A DNA stretch of 64,000 bases from Dermabacter sp. p3-SID358 (GTDB lineage Bacteria; Actinomycetota; Actinomycetes; Actinomycetales; Dermabacteraceae): assembly GCF_025147465.1 (NCBI RefSeq), contig NZ_JALXOZ010000011.1:14688-78687 (forward strand), given 5' to 3'. The notes under the pieces are model-generated. The model did no database searches. It worked only from the letters and a program-made list of their open reading frames with translations, and was not told the DNA's origin. The translations under genes and the position numbers were made by a program. Numbering within the stretch: the stretch's first letter is position 1; each line of letters starts with the position of its first letter. Of this stretch, positions 21,585 to 31,012 are shown one piece after another.

Positions 21585-22207
21585 CCGACCGCCATGGAGG
21601 TCACGCGCCAGCGGCCCTCAACAAAATGCATCCCCACGGTGAATTTTCCGCTCGAGGCGCCGCGCGTGGCGGGCTCACGGGTAGGGTCGTCAATAAGCTT
21701 TGCGGGCGCTTCGTGGAACGTCGCCTCGACCTTCGCGGTTGTCGCATCGCCGTCACTCGCGCCGCCCTTCGTGAGCGTCACCTTCTCATCGCTGAGGGTG
21801 ATTTCGCCGCCCACGATCCAGCCTCCCGAGGCGTGGAGCTGCTCGGCGTTATCGGCGAAGCGCATGCACTCTTCGCAGGATGGGTCCATGAGTTCGCGCC
21901 ACGCGGCTGTATCGCCCGTGCCGATCATGTAGGCGTAGACGGCAAAGAGATAGGTCGCTGTTGATTTTGCCCCGGCTTCGCTTTCGTCGTCGATGCCGGG
22001 GTAGTCGGCGCGATTCGGCTTCGTCGTATTCGTGGGTGTCGGCTGGCTCGCCGGATCCACCTTTTTGCGGGTGTCTTGCGCGGAATCGGCCACCTGCTGC
22101 TCGCCCTGATTGTTCTGCGAGAACTGCCCGAGTCCCACGAGCCCCGCGGGGATGATGAGGGCGAGGGCAAAGATCAAGACGACGATGCGCTGGGTCGTTT
22201 TACTCAC
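21581..22207 (-). CDS. DUF6318-like membrane-anchored protein
   Basis: This 208-residue protein starts with a single membrane segment (IVVLIFALALIIPAGLVGL). It has no lipobox cysteine, so I read it as an uncleaved anchor. A Thr/Pro-rich linker follows, then an NTF2-like folded domain with ATYLFAVYAYMIGTGDTAAW and the Cys pair in DPSCEECMRFAD, features of DUF6318. The fold should face outside the membrane. It is divergent from the second ABC exporter across 161 bases and convergent with the methyltransferase. The function is unknown. Confidence 0.72.
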   Translation of the reverse strand: MSKTTQRIVVLIFALALIIPAGLVGLGQFSQNNQGEQQVADSAQDTRKKVDPASQPTPTNTTKPNRADYPGIDDESEAGAKSTATYLFAVYAYMIGTGDTAAWRELMDPSCEECMRFADNAEQLHASGGWIVGGEITLSDEKVTLTKGGASDGDATTAKVEATFHEAPAKLIDDPTREPATRGASSGKFTVGMHFVEGRWRVTSMAVG

Positions 22208-22368
22208 CGCTCAAGGCTAATACAGCGCTCTCACGCGAGTCAGAATCGGCCGAGGGCGAAGAACCATCTACCGACTATCTCTCGCCGGGCGGTACGCTTG
22301 AGTAGTTATCACCGTGGGCGTGGCAGGCGTCGGCCCGCAGGAGCCCAAGCCGGCTGGAAAGGTGCCCC

Positions 22369-24138
22369 GTGACCCTCCTGAGGCTCTTGTGGCGTTACGC
22401 GAAACCGTCGTGGCTCTCACTACTACTCGTTATCGTGTTCCAAGTGTGCGCGCAGCTCGCAGCGCTCTACCTGCCTACGCTCAACGCCGACATCATCGAC
22501 GATGGCATCGCGAAGGGCGATATCGACGCGATCTGGCGGCTCGCGGGATGGATGCTCCTCGTGAGCCTCGCGAACATTACGGCACTCGTGGCCGCGAACT
22601 ACTTTTCGGGCCGCGCCTCGATGCGGCTCGCGCGCGATGTGCGCTCCGACGTGTTCGACCGCGTCCAGTCGTACAGCGCGAAAGAGATTAGCCACTTCAC
22701 TCCGGCGTCGCTCATTACGCGCAACACGAACGACGTGCAGCAGCTTCAGAACCTCGCGTTCTTTGGCCTTCAGTTCCTCGTGTCGGCGCCGATCACGGGT
22801 ATCGGAGGCGTTGTGCTCGCCCTGAGGCAAGAGGCGCAGCTCGCGTGGCTCATCGCGGTGATGGTGCCGCTCATGCTCGTCGCGATCGGACTGATCGTCT
22901 TGCGCGCTGCGCCCCTGTTTCGCGAGATGCAGGAGAGAATTGACGAGCTGAACCTCATTCTCCGCGAGCAGATCACGGGTATTCGCGTGGTGCGGGCGTT
23001 CGTGCGTGAGCCGTTCGAGCGCGACCGATTCGAGGTGTCGAATGAGCGCTTTACGCACATCAATCGGCGCGTGGGGCATCTGATTGCGCTCATCAACCCG
23101 ATCATCATGTTCCTCCTCTCGTCCAGCTCGGTGCTCGTGCTCCTCGTGGCTGCGGGGCCGATCGATCGCGGCGAGATGCAGGTCGGCTCAATCACGGCCT
23201 TCATTTCCTACCTCATTCAGATCCTCATCGCGGTCATGATGGCGACGTTCATGACGATGATGATCCCGCGTGCAATGGTCTCCGCCGAGCGCATCACGGA
23301 GGTGCTCGAGACGCCGAGCTCGGTTCTTCCGCCCGAGGCGGATGTGGCTGTGCACCCGGGAGACCCGCGCGTGAGTGAGCGCCCCGAGCTCGAATTCGAG
23401 AGCGTGACGTTCACGTATCCCGGGGCTGAGCGTCCCGTTCTCGCGGACGTGTCGTTCAAGGCCCACGCGGGACAGACCGTCGCCATCATCGGCGGCACTG
23501 GTTCCGGCAAGACGACGCTTCTCGGTGCGATCTCGCGGCAGTTTGATGTCACCGAGGGAGCGGTCAAAGTCAACGGCGTGGACGTGCGCGAAGCGGCGCC
23601 CGAACTCCTTCACGGTGCGCTTGGTTACGTGCCGCAACGCCCCTACCTGTTTAGCGGAACGGTCGCCTCGAACGTGAAGTTTGGCCGCCCCGAGGCAAGC
23701 GAGAATGACGTGTGGCACGCCCTCACGATCGCGCAGGCTCGCGACTTCGTTGGCGAAATGCCCGAGGGGCTCGAGTCTCCCATCGCGCAGGGCGGCACGA
23801 ACGTCTCCGGTGGTCAGCGCCAGCGCCTCTCGATCGCGCGTGCGCTCCTCGCAAAGCCGGATATTTACCTGTTCGACGATTCGTTCAGCGCGCTCGACTT
23901 GCAGACCGATGCTCGGCTTCGCGCAGCCCTCGCGCCGGAAACCCGAGATGCGCTCGTCGTGATCGTCGCGCAGCGCGTTTCGACCATTACGAGCGCCGAT
24001 CTAATTCTCGTGCTCGATCACGGGCGCGTCGTTGGCCGCGGCACGCACGAAGAACTCCTCGCGACGAACGAAACGTACCAGGAAATCGTGGCCTCGCAGG
24101 GCGCGGCTGAGGAGACCGAGGAAGGGGCGACGCGATGA
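22369..24138 (+). CDS. ABC exporter half-transporter, degenerate-site subunit (pair 2)
   Basis: This 589-residue half-transporter begins directly at the first helix (MTLLRLLWRYAKPSWLSLLL). The ATPase has Walker A IIGGTGSGKTTLLGAISRQF (about residue 374) and the canonical signature VSGGQRQRLSIARALL. Walker B IYLFDDSFSALD has Asp in place of the catalytic Glu, and the switch histidine is Gln (VIVAQRVSTI). It is therefore the inactive-site half of a heterodimer, as in pair 1. Start GTG 22369 is adopted because the first helix follows at once. The partner overlaps by four bases. The substrate is unknown. Confidence 0.9.
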   Translation: MTLLRLLWRYAKPSWLSLLLVIVFQVCAQLAALYLPTLNADIIDDGIAKGDIDAIWRLAGWMLLVSLANITALVAANYFSGRASMRLARDVRSDVFDRVQSYSAKEISHFTPASLITRNTNDVQQLQNLAFFGLQFLVSAPITGIGGVVLALRQEAQLAWLIAVMVPLMLVAIGLIVLRAAPLFREMQERIDELNLILREQITGIRVVRAFVREPFERDRFEVSNERFTHINRRVGHLIALINPIIMFLLSSSSVLVLLVAAGPIDRGEMQVGSITAFISYLIQILIAVMMATFMTMMIPRAMVSAERITEVLETPSSVLPPEADVAVHPGDPRVSERPELEFESVTFTYPGAERPVLADVSFKAHAGQTVAIIGGTGSGKTTLLGAISRQFDVTEGAVKVNGVDVREAAPELLHGALGYVPQRPYLFSGTVASNVKFGRPEASENDVWHALTIAQARDFVGEMPEGLESPIAQGGTNVSGGQRQRLSIARALLAKPDIYLFDDSFSALDLQTDARLRAALAPETRDALVVIVAQRVSTITSADLILVLDHGRVVGRGTHEELLATNETYQEIVASQGAAEETEEGATR

Positions 24139-26156
24139 GCGACGAAAAGAAGCAAAGCGACAGGGGCCTTCGCCCGGGCCAGACGTCCCGCAATTTTGGG
24201 CCGTCCCTCAAGAGGCTCCTCGGTGAGCTCATGGCCGAGAAGGCGATGCTCATCGGTGCGATGGCGATCGGCATCATTTCGGTGATCCTGAGCGTGATCG
24301 GCCCGAAGATTCTCGGCCGCGCGACCGACATCATCTTCAACGGCGTCATTTCGAAGCGCCTTCCCGCGGGCGTGACGAAGGACCAGGTTGTCGCGGGCAT
24401 GCGCGCCAACGGCCAGTCGCAGCTCGCGGACATGGTCTCCGGGATGGACCTCAACCCTGGGCATGGCATCGACTTCAGCGCCCTCAATACGGTGCTCCTC
24501 ACCGTCACGATCCTGTATGTCATCTCGGCGCTTTTCGCGTGGCTGCAAACGCGCATGCTCATGCGCGTGGTCTACCGAAGCGTGTATCGGCTCCGCCGCG
24601 AGGTCGAGGAAAAACTTCACCGCGTGCCGCTCAGCTACTTCGATTCGCGTCGCCGCGGCGATCTGCTCTCGCGCGTCACGAACGACGTGGACAACATCCA
24701 AAACACGCTCAACAATACGCTCGGCGGCATCATCACGGCGTCCCTCACGGTGCTCGGCACGATCATCATGATGCTCACGATCTCGCCGATTCTCACCCTC
24801 GTGGCGCTCATTGTCATCCCGCTCGCGCTCGTGATCACCGCGGTGATCGGCAAGCGCGCGCAGAAGCTCTTCGGTGAGCAGTGGGACGCGACGGGCGACG
24901 TGAACTCCGAGGTCGAGGAAGCATTCGCGGGCCACGAGATCGTGTCCGTATTTGGCCGCGAGCGGGACGTGCGCGCACGGTTCGAGGAAAAGAACGCCGA
25001 GATGTACAAGGCGAGCTTCGGCGCGCAGTTCGTGAGCTCGCTCATCATGCCCTTCATGATGTTCGCGGGCAACCTGTCGTACGTGGCAGTTGCGCTCGTG
25101 GGTGGCCTCAAGGTCATTTCGGGGCAGCTCTCGCTCGGCGATGTGCAGGCGTTTATCCAGTACTCGCGCCAGTTCACGCAGCCAGTTTCGCAACTCGCGT
25201 CGATGGCCACGCAGCTCCAGTCGGGCGTCGCCTCGGCCGAGCGTATTTTCGAGTTCCTCGACGCGGAGGAGCAGGTACCTGATTCCGGGAACGTTTCCGC
25301 GCTCGCAGGGGAGGGGTCCGACGCTTCCCTTTCCTCAGGCGCTCCGGAGAGCTCGGGTCGTGGCGAGGTGCGCTTTGAGAACGTGCGCTTCTCGTATTCA
25401 CCCGAGAAGCCGCTCATCTCGGATTTGTCGCTCGTGGCGAGTCCCGGCACAACCGTCGCGATCGTGGGCCCCACAGGTGCGGGAAAAACGACCCTCGTGA
25501 ACCTCATCATGCGGTTCTACGAAATCGATGGCGGAGCAATCACGATCGATGGCGTGGATACGCGCGAGATGACGCGCGATGAGCTCCGCAACCGCACGGG
25601 CATGGTGCTGCAGGATACGTGGCTGTTCAAGGGCACGATCCGCGAGAATATCCGCTACGGGCGTCTCGACGCGACCGATGAGGAGGTGCTCGAGGCCGCG
25701 AAGGCAACCCACGTGCACGACTTCGTGCAGCACCTCCCCGAGGGCTATGACACGATCATCGACGACGAAGGCTCGACGGTCTCGGCGGGCGAGAAGCAGC
25801 TGCTCACGATCGCGCGTGCGTTCCTTGCGCGCCCTGAGCTGCTCATTCTCGACGAGGCGACCTCGAGCGTGGATACGCGCACCGAGGTGCTCGTGCAGAA
25901 CGCGATGAATACTCTGCGCGAGGGCCGCACGTCGTTCGTGATCGCGCACCGCCTCTCGACGATTCGGGATGCCGATCTGATTCTCGTGATGGAGCACGGC
26001 GACATCGTTGAGCAGGGCAACCACGAGGAACTCCTCGAGGTGGGTGGCGCGTATGCGCGACTCTATCGCTCGCAGTTCGAGGGCGCGAGCAGCGAGATTG
26101 CCGACCCTCCTGAGCAGGAGCCGTTGGCCCCTGCTCAGGAAGGCCAGATGTTTTAG
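24135..26156 (+). CDS. ABC exporter half-transporter, catalytic subunit (pair 2)
   Basis: This 673-residue partner has Walker A IVGPTGAGKTTLVNLIMRF (about residue 445) and signature VSAGEKQLLTIARAFL. Walker B LLILDEATSSVDTRTE has the catalytic Glu, and the H-loop is normal (VIAHRLSTI). A 70-residue extra stretch lies between the first two helices (about residues 70-115). A Ser/Gly-rich linker joins the membrane and ATPase domains. Inside this linker, bases 25315-25345 resemble a decayed family B palindrome and encode GSDASLSSGAPESSG. The 3' end overlaps the convergent aldo/keto reductase by four bases. Confidence 0.9.
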   Translation: MSDEKKQSDRGLRPGQTSRNFGPSLKRLLGELMAEKAMLIGAMAIGIISVILSVIGPKILGRATDIIFNGVISKRLPAGVTKDQVVAGMRANGQSQLADMVSGMDLNPGHGIDFSALNTVLLTVTILYVISALFAWLQTRMLMRVVYRSVYRLRREVEEKLHRVPLSYFDSRRRGDLLSRVTNDVDNIQNTLNNTLGGIITASLTVLGTIIMMLTISPILTLVALIVIPLALVITAVIGKRAQKLFGEQWDATGDVNSEVEEAFAGHEIVSVFGRERDVRARFEEKNAEMYKASFGAQFVSSLIMPFMMFAGNLSYVAVALVGGLKVISGQLSLGDVQAFIQYSRQFTQPVSQLASMATQLQSGVASAERIFEFLDAEEQVPDSGNVSALAGEGSDASLSSGAPESSGRGEVRFENVRFSYSPEKPLISDLSLVASPGTTVAIVGPTGAGKTTLVNLIMRFYEIDGGAITIDGVDTREMTRDELRNRTGMVLQDTWLFKGTIRENIRYGRLDATDEEVLEAAKATHVHDFVQHLPEGYDTIIDDEGSTVSAGEKQLLTIARAFLARPELLILDEATSSVDTRTEVLVQNAMNTLREGRTSFVIAHRLSTIRDADLILVMEHGDIVEQGNHEELLEVGGAYARLYRSQFEGASSEIADPPEQEPLAPAQEGQMF

Positions 26157-27274
26157 TCCTCGTCGGCGGGGTCGGCGAGGATCTCATCGATCCTCGAGAT
26201 TTCCTCATCGCTGAAGGTCGTTGCCGGAACACTTTGGCCGCCTCGCACGATCGTTTGCGCGGCCGAAATGTTGGCGCGCAGCTGCTGCACGCTCGAGGCT
26301 CCCACGATTGCGGAGGTGACGACCCGCTTGCGCAGAACCCACGCGAGGGCCATTTGCGCGAGGCTCTGCCCGCGTGCCTCGGCAACGCGGCTGAGGGCGC
26401 GTACCTTGTCGAGGTAGCGGGGATCCTTCGCGACGTCTTCCCCGAGGAACACGTTTTGCGCGGCGCGTGACTTCTCGGGGATGCCCGTGAGGTAGCGGTT
26501 CGTGAGGAGTCCCTGCGAGAGCGGGGAGAAGGCGACAACGCCGATGCCGAGCTTTTCGCACACGCCGAGGAGCGAATCTTCCGCGTGCCCGCTCCTGCTC
26601 TGCTCGGGCGTACGTGTAAGCATCGAATAGCTCGCTTGATTGACGACGAGCGGAACACCCATCGTGCGCAGCATCGTTGCGGCCTCGCGGGTTTTTTCGG
26701 GGGAGTAGTTGGAGATGCCGGCATAAAGCGCCTTGCCGCTCTTGACGGCGCTTGCAAGTGCCCCCATGGATTCTTCGAGGGGGGTCGAATCGTCCTGGCG
26801 GTGGTGGTAGAAGATGTCGACGTAGTCGAGGCCGAGGCGTTTCAGTGATTGGTCAAGCGACGCGAGGAGATACTTCCTGCTGCCGCCATCCCCGTAGGGC
26901 CCGGGCCACATGCGAAAGCCCGCCTTCGTGGTCACGAGGATTTCGTCGCGGTGGCCTGCGAGGTCCTTGTGGAAGATTTCCCCGAAGATCTCCTCGGCGC
27001 TGCCCGCGGGCGGCCCGTAGTTATTGGCGAGGTCGAAGTGGGTGATGCCGTGGTCGAAGGCGTAGTGCACGATCTCGCGTTGGCGCGAGAAATCGGCCTT
27101 GGGGCGTTCGCGATTCTCGTGTTCGAAGCCACCCTCGAAGCGTTCGCGCCCGAAGTTGTGCCAAAAACCAAGGGAAATTGGCGGGAGCATGAGCCCCGAG
27201 GTTCCAAGGCGGCGGAAGTGCGCGTAACTTGCCTCATCCATGGTTGCGCGGCTCGTGGGGGTGCTCTCGTTCAT
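26153..27274 (-). CDS. Aldo/keto reductase, YghZ/Gpr-like
   Basis: This 373-residue NADPH-dependent reductase of the AKR superfamily resembles the L-glyceraldehyde-3-phosphate reductase group. The catalytic tetrad is visible: Asp and Tyr in HFDLANNYGPPAG, Lys in LVTTKAGFRMWPG, and His in DIFYHHRQDD. The cofactor-binding end is GASSVQQLRANI. Start ATG 27274 is fixed by AAGGAGG five bases upstream; the frame is open further upstream but without a start signal. It diverges from the solute-binding-protein gene. The natural substrate is uncertain, and detoxification of aldehydes is the family's usual role. Confidence 0.88.
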   Translation of the reverse strand: MNESTPTSRATMDEASYAHFRRLGTSGLMLPPISLGFWHNFGRERFEGGFEHENRERPKADFSRQREIVHYAFDHGITHFDLANNYGPPAGSAEEIFGEIFHKDLAGHRDEILVTTKAGFRMWPGPYGDGGSRKYLLASLDQSLKRLGLDYVDIFYHHRQDDSTPLEESMGALASAVKSGKALYAGISNYSPEKTREAATMLRTMGVPLVVNQASYSMLTRTPEQSRSGHAEDSLLGVCEKLGIGVVAFSPLSQGLLTNRYLTGIPEKSRAAQNVFLGEDVAKDPRYLDKVRALSRVAEARGQSLAQMALAWVLRKRVVTSAIVGASSVQQLRANISAAQTIVRGGQSVPATTFSDEEISRIDEILADPADED

Positions 27275-27400
27275 GGTGGCCTCCTTGCCGAGTGATGCCT
27301 GCCATTCCAGTGTAATGCTCGTCACCGAGTCTTTAGGCCTCGTGCATGTCACAGGGTGCACGCCTTGCGCTAAGCGAATAGTCATGCATACTATTGCAAA

Positions 27401-28363
27401 ATGATTCAAGTGAGTGAGTTTCGGTCCGACGCCAGCCAGGCAAGCGTCGGAACCTCCAGGCGCGCATTCTTACGCGCCATCCCCGCCACCCTCGCGGCAG
27501 GCGCCCTCGCACCGAGCCTCGGGGCGTGTACCCGGGCCTCCGAAACCCTCGCGGCCGAGGCGAGCCTCATCCCCGAAGTCGACTTCAGCGGGATCGAATA
27601 CCAAGAAAGCATCGCCCGGCTCCTTCCCGAAGAGATCCGCGCCCGCGGCGAACTCGTCAACGGTGCAGAGCTGAGCTACGCCCCGGGCGAATTCCTCAAT
27701 AGTGGCAAAGCGGTTGGCTACGACATCGACCTCCTCACCGCCCTCGGCCTCGTTCTCGGGCTCGAGACGCGCACAGAGTCCGCCGTGTTCTCGCAGATCA
27801 TCCCCGCCGTGGGCAGCAAATACGACGTGGGGATCTCAGGGTTCACGATCAACGATGAGCGGCTCGAAACCGTGACGATGGTGAGCTACTTCGAGGCCGG
27901 CATCTCCTACGCGGTCAAGAAAGGCAACCCTTACGGGATTGATCCGCATGATCTGTGCGGTAAACGCCCCGCGGTGCAGGTCGGCTCCTACCAGGAGGAA
28001 ATTGCCCTCGCAGAGGACGAGAAATGCAGAGCTGCAGGAAAGCGTGGCGTCGACATTCTCGCTTACGCCAACAATTCCGACGCCGTCACCAACGTCGCGG
28101 GAGGCAAGGCCGATGTGCTCATCGCCGATTCGCCCGTGACGAGCTACGCGATCGCGCGTTCGCGCGGGACCCTCGAGCACGTGGGCGAGGTTGAAGAATC
28201 GGCGCTCAACGGGATTGTCGTCAAGAAAGGCGAGGATCAGCTCGCCGAAGCACTGTGCGCGGCCGTGCAGCACCTCATCGACACCGATGCGCTGCGCAGC
28301 ATTATGAGCGCGTGGGGGAACGAGGTAGGGATGATCGAGAAAGCAGAGGTCAAGAAGGCATGA
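27401..28363 (+). CDS. Solute-binding lipoprotein of amino-acid ABC importer (with in-frame palindromic insert)
   Basis: This 320-residue family 3 solute-binding protein has a twin-arginine lipoprotein signal: TSRRAFLRAIPATLAAGAL, then the lipobox SLGAC. The folded part has KAVGYDIDLLTALGLVLGLE and GISGFTINDERLETVTMVSY, typical for polar or basic amino acids. Residues about 8-17 (RSDASQASVGT region) are encoded by a family B palindrome at 27423-27454, between every possible start codon and the twin-arginine pair. No clear ribosome site precedes ATG 27401; GTG 27410 is an alternative. It overlaps the permease gene by four bases. The ligand is inferred from family only. Confidence 0.87.
   Translation: MIQVSEFRSDASQASVGTSRRAFLRAIPATLAAGALAPSLGACTRASETLAAEASLIPEVDFSGIEYQESIARLLPEEIRARGELVNGAELSYAPGEFLNSGKAVGYDIDLLTALGLVLGLETRTESAVFSQIIPAVGSKYDVGISGFTINDERLETVTMVSYFEAGISYAVKKGNPYGIDPHDLCGKRPAVQVGSYQEEIALAEDEKCRAAGKRGVDILAYANNSDAVTNVAGGKADVLIADSPVTSYAIARSRGTLEHVGEVEESALNGIVVKKGEDQLAEALCAAVQHLIDTDALRSIMSAWGNEVGMIEKAEVKKA
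27423..27454 (+). repeat. Family B palindrome, copy B1 (in coding sequence)
   Basis: This 32-bp near-perfect palindrome has left arm GGTCCGACGC and right arm GCGTCGGAACC. Read in the frame of the host gene it encodes S-D-A-S-Q-A-S-V-G-T. It matches copy B2 (50259-50290, opposite strand) at about 27 of 32 positions. Confidence 0.85.
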
Positions 28364-29313
28364 GTACGAGTATCGACACCCCGATCCCCAACCGGATCCG
28401 CGCGAAACGTGCCCCGAGGCCCGGAACATGGATCGCCGCGGTGATCGTCGCACTCCTGAGTGTGGCGCTTATCGTGTTCCTTGCAGGGAACGAGGTTTTC
28501 GAATGGGGCGTCGTTGGGACCTACCTGTTCGACGTCAAGGTCATCACTGGCGTCGGTTGGACGCTACTTCTCACGCTCGTGTCGATGGTGATCGGCACCG
28601 TGATCGCCCTGACCGCCGCGATCATGCGGCTTAGCTCCAACCCCGTTTTGCGGGGCGTCTCGTGGGCCTACATCTTCGTGTTCCGCGGCGTTCCCGTGTA
28701 CACACAGCTCGTGTTCTGGGGTCTCATCACCGTGATCATCCCGAAGATTGTGATTGGTGTGCCATTTGGCCCTGAACTCTTCAGCTTTTCGACCCGCGAG
28801 TTTTTCACGGCATTCTGGGCGGCGGTCGTCGCATTGGGACTCAACGAAGGTGCCTACCTCGCGGAAATCATGCGGGCGGGCCTCACGAGCGTCGAGCGCG
28901 GCCAGAGCGAAGCCGCGAAGTCCCTCGGCATGAAGAACTCACTTATCCTGCGAAGGATCGTGATTCCGCAGGCAATGCGCGTGATTATTCCGCCGCTAGG
29001 CAACGAAACGATCGGCATGCTCAAGACCACGTCGCTCGTGCTCGCCGTGCCGTTCACGCTCGACCTCACCTACGCCTCGAACTCGATCGCGAACCTCCTG
29101 TTCAAACCGGTGCCGATGCTCATCGTCGCGGCCCTGTGGTACCTCGCCGTGACGAGCGTGCTCATGGTTGGCCAGTACTACATCGAGCGGTACTTCGGCA
29201 AGGGGTTCGATGACCGCGCTGGCGTGAAACCGGGTTCGCGTGCTTCGCGTCAAACCTCCGTGAACGCCTCGGGAACAACTCCGAAGGAACCGCTACCGGA
29301 GGTGGAACTGTGA
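28360..29313 (+). CDS. Amino-acid ABC importer permease
   Basis: This 317-residue inner-membrane permease belongs to the HisM/GlnP type. It has an N-terminal helix, then the family block ITGVGWTLLLTLVSMVIGTV, and the ATPase-coupling EAA motif AKSLGMKNSLILRRIVIPQA. The motif FVFRGVPVYTQLVFWG is typical of polar amino acid systems. ATG 28360 overlaps the stop of the binding-protein gene; a longer open frame upstream lies inside that gene. It probably acts as a homodimer because no second permease is present. Confidence 0.92.
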   Translation: MSTSIDTPIPNRIRAKRAPRPGTWIAAVIVALLSVALIVFLAGNEVFEWGVVGTYLFDVKVITGVGWTLLLTLVSMVIGTVIALTAAIMRLSSNPVLRGVSWAYIFVFRGVPVYTQLVFWGLITVIIPKIVIGVPFGPELFSFSTREFFTAFWAAVVALGLNEGAYLAEIMRAGLTSVERGQSEAAKSLGMKNSLILRRIVIPQAMRVIIPPLGNETIGMLKTTSLVLAVPFTLDLTYASNSIANLLFKPVPMLIVAALWYLAVTSVLMVGQYYIERYFGKGFDDRAGVKPGSRASRQTSVNASGTTPKEPLPEVEL

Positions 29314-30146
29314 GTGCAGGCTCGGCAGTGGCAACGACCAACGAGAACGGCAAGGAAGAGAACATGACCATGGCGGCGGCTCCGAAAGTGCAGCTCAACA
29401 ACATCCACAAGGCCTTCGGGGACCTGCACGTTTTGCGCGGCGTCGACCTCGAAATTGGAGAAGGGGAAGTATGCGTTCTCATCGGCCCCTCCGGCTCGGG
29501 TAAATCCACGCTCCTTCGATGCATCAATCAACTGGAAGAGCCAACCGGCGGGAAAGTCCTCATTGACGGGGAACTGCAGGGGTACCAGCCGGAGCCCTTG
29601 GCTGACGGCCGCTGGCAAAAGCTTTCCGAAAAGGAGATCTCCGCGCAGCGCTCGCGCATCTCGATGGTGTTCCAGCGCTTCAACCTGTTTCCGCACATGA
29701 CCGCTCTTGAGAACGTGTGCGAGGCGCCGATTCACGTGCGCGGCGTGCCGAAAGCCGAGGCCCGGGCACAGGCCCTCGAGCTTCTGAAGCGCGTGGGGCT
29801 CGGTGACCGTGCCGATCACTACCCGAGCGAGCTATCCGGCGGTCAGCAGCAGCGCGTCGCGATCGCGCGGGCGCTCGCGATGGAGCCCGAGATCATGCTT
29901 TTCGATGAACCGACATCGGCGCTCGACCCCGAACTCGTTGCCGAAGTCCTCCAGGTCCTCAAGGACCTTGCTGCCGAAGGGCAAACCATGGTCGTCGTGA
30001 CCCACGAGATCGCTTTTGCTCGCGAAGTCGCCGACCACGTCGTGTTCATGGACGGGGGGCAGGCCATCGAGGCCGGGGCGCCGAGCGAAGTCCTCGACAA
30101 TCCCTGCTCGGAGCGACTCAAGGAATTTCTTGCAAGCGTGCTCTAG
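29310..30146 (+). CDS. Amino-acid ABC importer ATPase
   Basis: This 278-residue ATPase of the GlnQ/HisP type has Walker A VLIGPSGSGKSTLLRCINQL and signature LSGGQQQRVAIARALAM. Walker B is IMLFDEPTSALDPELV and the switch is VVTHEIAFARE. GTG 29310 overlaps the permease stop and has GGAGG seven bases upstream. ATG 29364, also with a good site (AAGGAAG), would give the usual family length and is a real alternative. With the two genes before it, it forms a complete importer. Confidence 0.93.
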   Translation: MSAGSAVATTNENGKEENMTMAAAPKVQLNNIHKAFGDLHVLRGVDLEIGEGEVCVLIGPSGSGKSTLLRCINQLEEPTGGKVLIDGELQGYQPEPLADGRWQKLSEKEISAQRSRISMVFQRFNLFPHMTALENVCEAPIHVRGVPKAEARAQALELLKRVGLGDRADHYPSELSGGQQQRVAIARALAMEPEIMLFDEPTSALDPELVAEVLQVLKDLAAEGQTMVVVTHEIAFAREVADHVVFMDGGQAIEAGAPSEVLDNPCSERLKEFLASVL

Positions 30147-30925
30147 CGAGCGGAGCGGAAACGCTCTGCCGCTTCGATGATCTCGCTCGGAGTGCGGTCG
30201 AGATACAGGCCGAAATACTGGAGAGTCACGTCCGGGAGATGCACGGCCAGGCCCGTGCCCTCTTGCCAGCGATGCCTCGTTTCCGAAAGGCGCACCTTGT
30301 GCCACGGGAAGGTTTCGCGCTCGCCGCGAGCGACCACGAGCGTGAGTCCCTCGGAGTCCAGCCACAAGCCTTTCCCGTCTAAGGATCGGCCATACGAGGA
30401 GCCAGCGATGTTCGGGACCCGGAAGACCTCGCCAGCGTTGTCGCCGAGTCTGTCGTAGGCCGAGGAAATCCGCTCCGAAAACTTCCTGCTTCGCGGCTTA
30501 GGGTTTGCGAGATCACGCTCATCGAGCGTATACACACCTTCGGCCGCGTAGCCGTCGGAAAACTCGGGCTCACGCACGGGAGTGAAACGCCCGATGCTTC
30601 CGCCCACCCAGCGGATCACGCGCGACACGAAAGGGATGATGGCGAAAGCGAGAACGCCGAAAACGATGAGCACCGTGAAGCGCATGTCCTCGGGCAGCAC
30701 GTTGCTTCGGTAGAGTGCCGCGGCGATAGCGCCGAGACCGAGGATGAGCGCAAACTTCACAATCATGCTGATCGTGTGGAGTGAGGGGAGAACGTTCCCG
30801 AGGGCGTGATTGACGCTGTCACGCGAGAGGCCCGCATCGCCGAGTGATTCTCGCGCGAAGGCGCCGAATTTCGCACGGGCATCCGGCAAACCGTGATCCT
30901 CATAGCCCACCACGACGGGTTCCAT
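30143..30925 (-). CDS. Membrane protein of unknown function, paralog of 31013-31620
   Basis: This 260-residue protein has two adjacent membrane segments at about residues 55-105 (IVKFALILGLGAIAAALYRS; FTVLIVFGVLAFAIIPFVSR). A soluble C-terminal domain contains SLDGKGLWLDSEGLTLVVAR, then GERETFPWHKVRLSE and a Trp-rich strand. The C-terminal domain looks like a small beta-rich PH-like fold, but I cannot assign a family. ATG 30925 is preferred for its GAGGG site. It is convergent with, and overlaps by four bases, the importer ATPase. The frameshifted gene just upstream is a shorter relative. Confidence 0.75.
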   Translation of the reverse strand: MEPVVVGYEDHGLPDARAKFGAFARESLGDAGLSRDSVNHALGNVLPSLHTISMIVKFALILGLGAIAAALYRSNVLPEDMRFTVLIVFGVLAFAIIPFVSRVIRWVGGSIGRFTPVREPEFSDGYAAEGVYTLDERDLANPKPRSRKFSERISSAYDRLGDNAGEVFRVPNIAGSSYGRSLDGKGLWLDSEGLTLVVARGERETFPWHKVRLSETRHRWQEGTGLAVHLPDVTLQYFGLYLDRTPSEIIEAAERFRSAR

Positions 30926-31012
30926 CTTGAGCCCTCTCTCGCGCCCCTGAATCACTGTTAATTCTATGAGAATATGCGTGGAAAAGTCACCCCCTGACCA
31001 GGCGTAACGTGG

